Below, piece after piece: positions 36,543 through 36,966 of a DNA stretch of 36,966 bases. The stretch covers positions 1 through 36,966 of IMG/VR virus record IMGVR_UViG_3300017757_000042, one strand, 5' to 3'. Every line of letters starts with the position of its first letter. The first letter of the stretch is position 1. The translations under genes and the position numbers were made by a program. This DNA is from a virus. The notes under the pieces were generated by a model. The model did not search any database, was not told the origin of the DNA, and saw only the letters and a program-made list of their open reading frames with translations.

Positions 36543-36550
36543 GATAAATA
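36543..36550 (+). promoter_or_regulatory. Late promoter of the 122-residue gene
   Basis: GATAAATA ends 5 bases before the ATG at 36556, the same as at gp25 and gp8; the sequence GATAAATATTG-N-TATG is shared with gp25. The predicted start is the A of the ATG. The region upstream is the terminator, so no ATTAAAAC-like element is present. Confidence 0.75.
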
Positions 36551-36555
36551 TTGCT

Positions 36556-36924
36556 ATGACGTCTAAACTTAACAAAGCATTAGAGTTTTCTAATTACAGA
36601 ACAACTTTAAATATTCAACACAATGCACTTAAATCCAAAGTGCAAACATTATTAAATTATAGTATTAATGGTGGCACATTCGAGATATCACAAATATTAA
36701 TCTCTTTTGTAAAAACATTAATAGAACAGGGACACGACACAGCAATACTTTTAGATGTGTACAACAACCCTATTGAAATTGTTGGTTTAGAAGATTTTTT
36801 AGAGGAAATTCTATCAAGATACTTTGAAGCAACAAACGAATATCACGCAGAATATTCAAAAATGAAGCAGAGTCGCAAAGTTCATAAATTGGTAGATTTG
36901 GAACTTGATGACGACAAAGAGTAA
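36556..36924 (+). CDS. Small conserved-looking phage protein, function unknown
   Basis: A 122-residue, mostly helical, soluble protein. The first part is polar (KLNKALEFSNYRTTLNIQHN). The middle has a hydrophobic helix-like stretch (ISQILISFVKTLIEQGHDTA), then LLDVYNNPIEIVGLEDFLEE and the acidic end LELDDDKE. It resembles small proteins of unknown function in other marine T4-like phages, as far as I recall, but I cannot assign a role. It has its own late promoter right after a terminator and a start codon that probably coincides with the transcript start. The next gene begins inside its last codons, so the two are probably translated together. Confidence 0.7.
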   Translation: MTSKLNKALEFSNYRTTLNIQHNALKSKVQTLLNYSINGGTFEISQILISFVKTLIEQGHDTAILLDVYNNPIEIVGLEDFLEEILSRYFEATNEYHAEYSKMKQSRKVHKLVDLELDDDKE

Positions 36925-36966
36925 AGGAATATTAATATTTGCTCATAACAATGAGGAAATAGATTA
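36908..36966 (+). CDS. 5' end of a further gene (cut by the window edge)
   Basis: An ATG at 36908 opens a frame that runs to the edge, starting MTTKSKGILIFAHNNEEID. It overlaps the previous gene by 17 bases in another frame. The short hydrophobic strand followed by an AHNNEEID turn is reminiscent of the start of a conserved protein of unknown function in T4-like phages. Only 19 residues are visible, so no function is given. The ribosome site is weak (TTTGGAA), so coupled translation is likely. Confidence 0.6.
   Translation, partial: MTTKSKGILIFAHNNEEID

Noticed and set aside
1-36966. CRISPR arrays, insertion sequences, integrase or attachment sites
   Set aside because: No spaced direct repeats, transposase-like or integrase-like proteins are seen; the repeats found are short or coding.

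Overview
The window is part of the genome of a T4-like tailed phage (myovirus) of the marine type. The evidence is a full T4-style baseplate run (tail-tube cap gp48, wedge gp53, a VrlC-like hub protein, hub spike gp5, wedges gp25, gp6, gp7 and gp8, then fibre/structural genes) next to the T4 recombination and late-transcription genes gp46, gp47 and gp55. The DNA is strongly A/T-rich, and several family traits match marine T4-like phages: a VrlC-like protein between gp53 and gp5, a gp5 without lysozyme, a very long gp7 with a YHYH domain, and a short gp8. A low-GC marine host such as SAR11/Pelagibacter or Prochlorococcus is likely. No photosynthesis or other host-diagnostic gene lies in the window, so the host is inferred.

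Layout. Bases 1-53 hold the 3' end of a rightward gene followed by a small terminator. Bases 54-539 are a gap between convergent genes with several hairpins and no convincing gene. Bases 540-4640 are a leftward operon, gp55 > gp47 > gp46 > GIY-YIG nuclease, with a near-perfect sigma70 promoter. From 4765 to 9837 runs a rightward block (gp48, gp53, VrlC-like, gp5) with overlapping TAATG junctions. Bases 9834-10909 are an inserted leftward three-gene cassette, including an alpha/beta hydrolase, with its own sigma70 promoter. From 11037 to 35412 runs the second rightward block: gp25, an enlarged gp6, a 5605-residue gp7 (about 45% of the window), gp8 and a tail fibre. Then come a virion structural protein, a strong terminator, a small conserved-looking gene and the start of one more gene at the right edge.

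Regulation. The octamer GATAAATA, a variant of the T4 late promoter box TATAAATA, occurs on the plus strand at five places, each directly before a rightward gene (gp48, gp25, gp8, the 348-residue structural gene and the 122-residue gene). In three of them the ATG lies at exactly the position expected for the transcription start, so the mRNAs may be leaderless. The other two leave room for a leader with an AGGAG ribosome site. Three also share an ATTAAAAC-like element 17 bases upstream. Leftward genes instead carry TTGACT-N17-TATAAT/CATAAT promoters, so the strands appear divided into host-sigma (early) and gp55-dependent (late) expression. A mirrored GATAAATA between gp55 and gp48 could also give gp55 a late, self-activated promoter.
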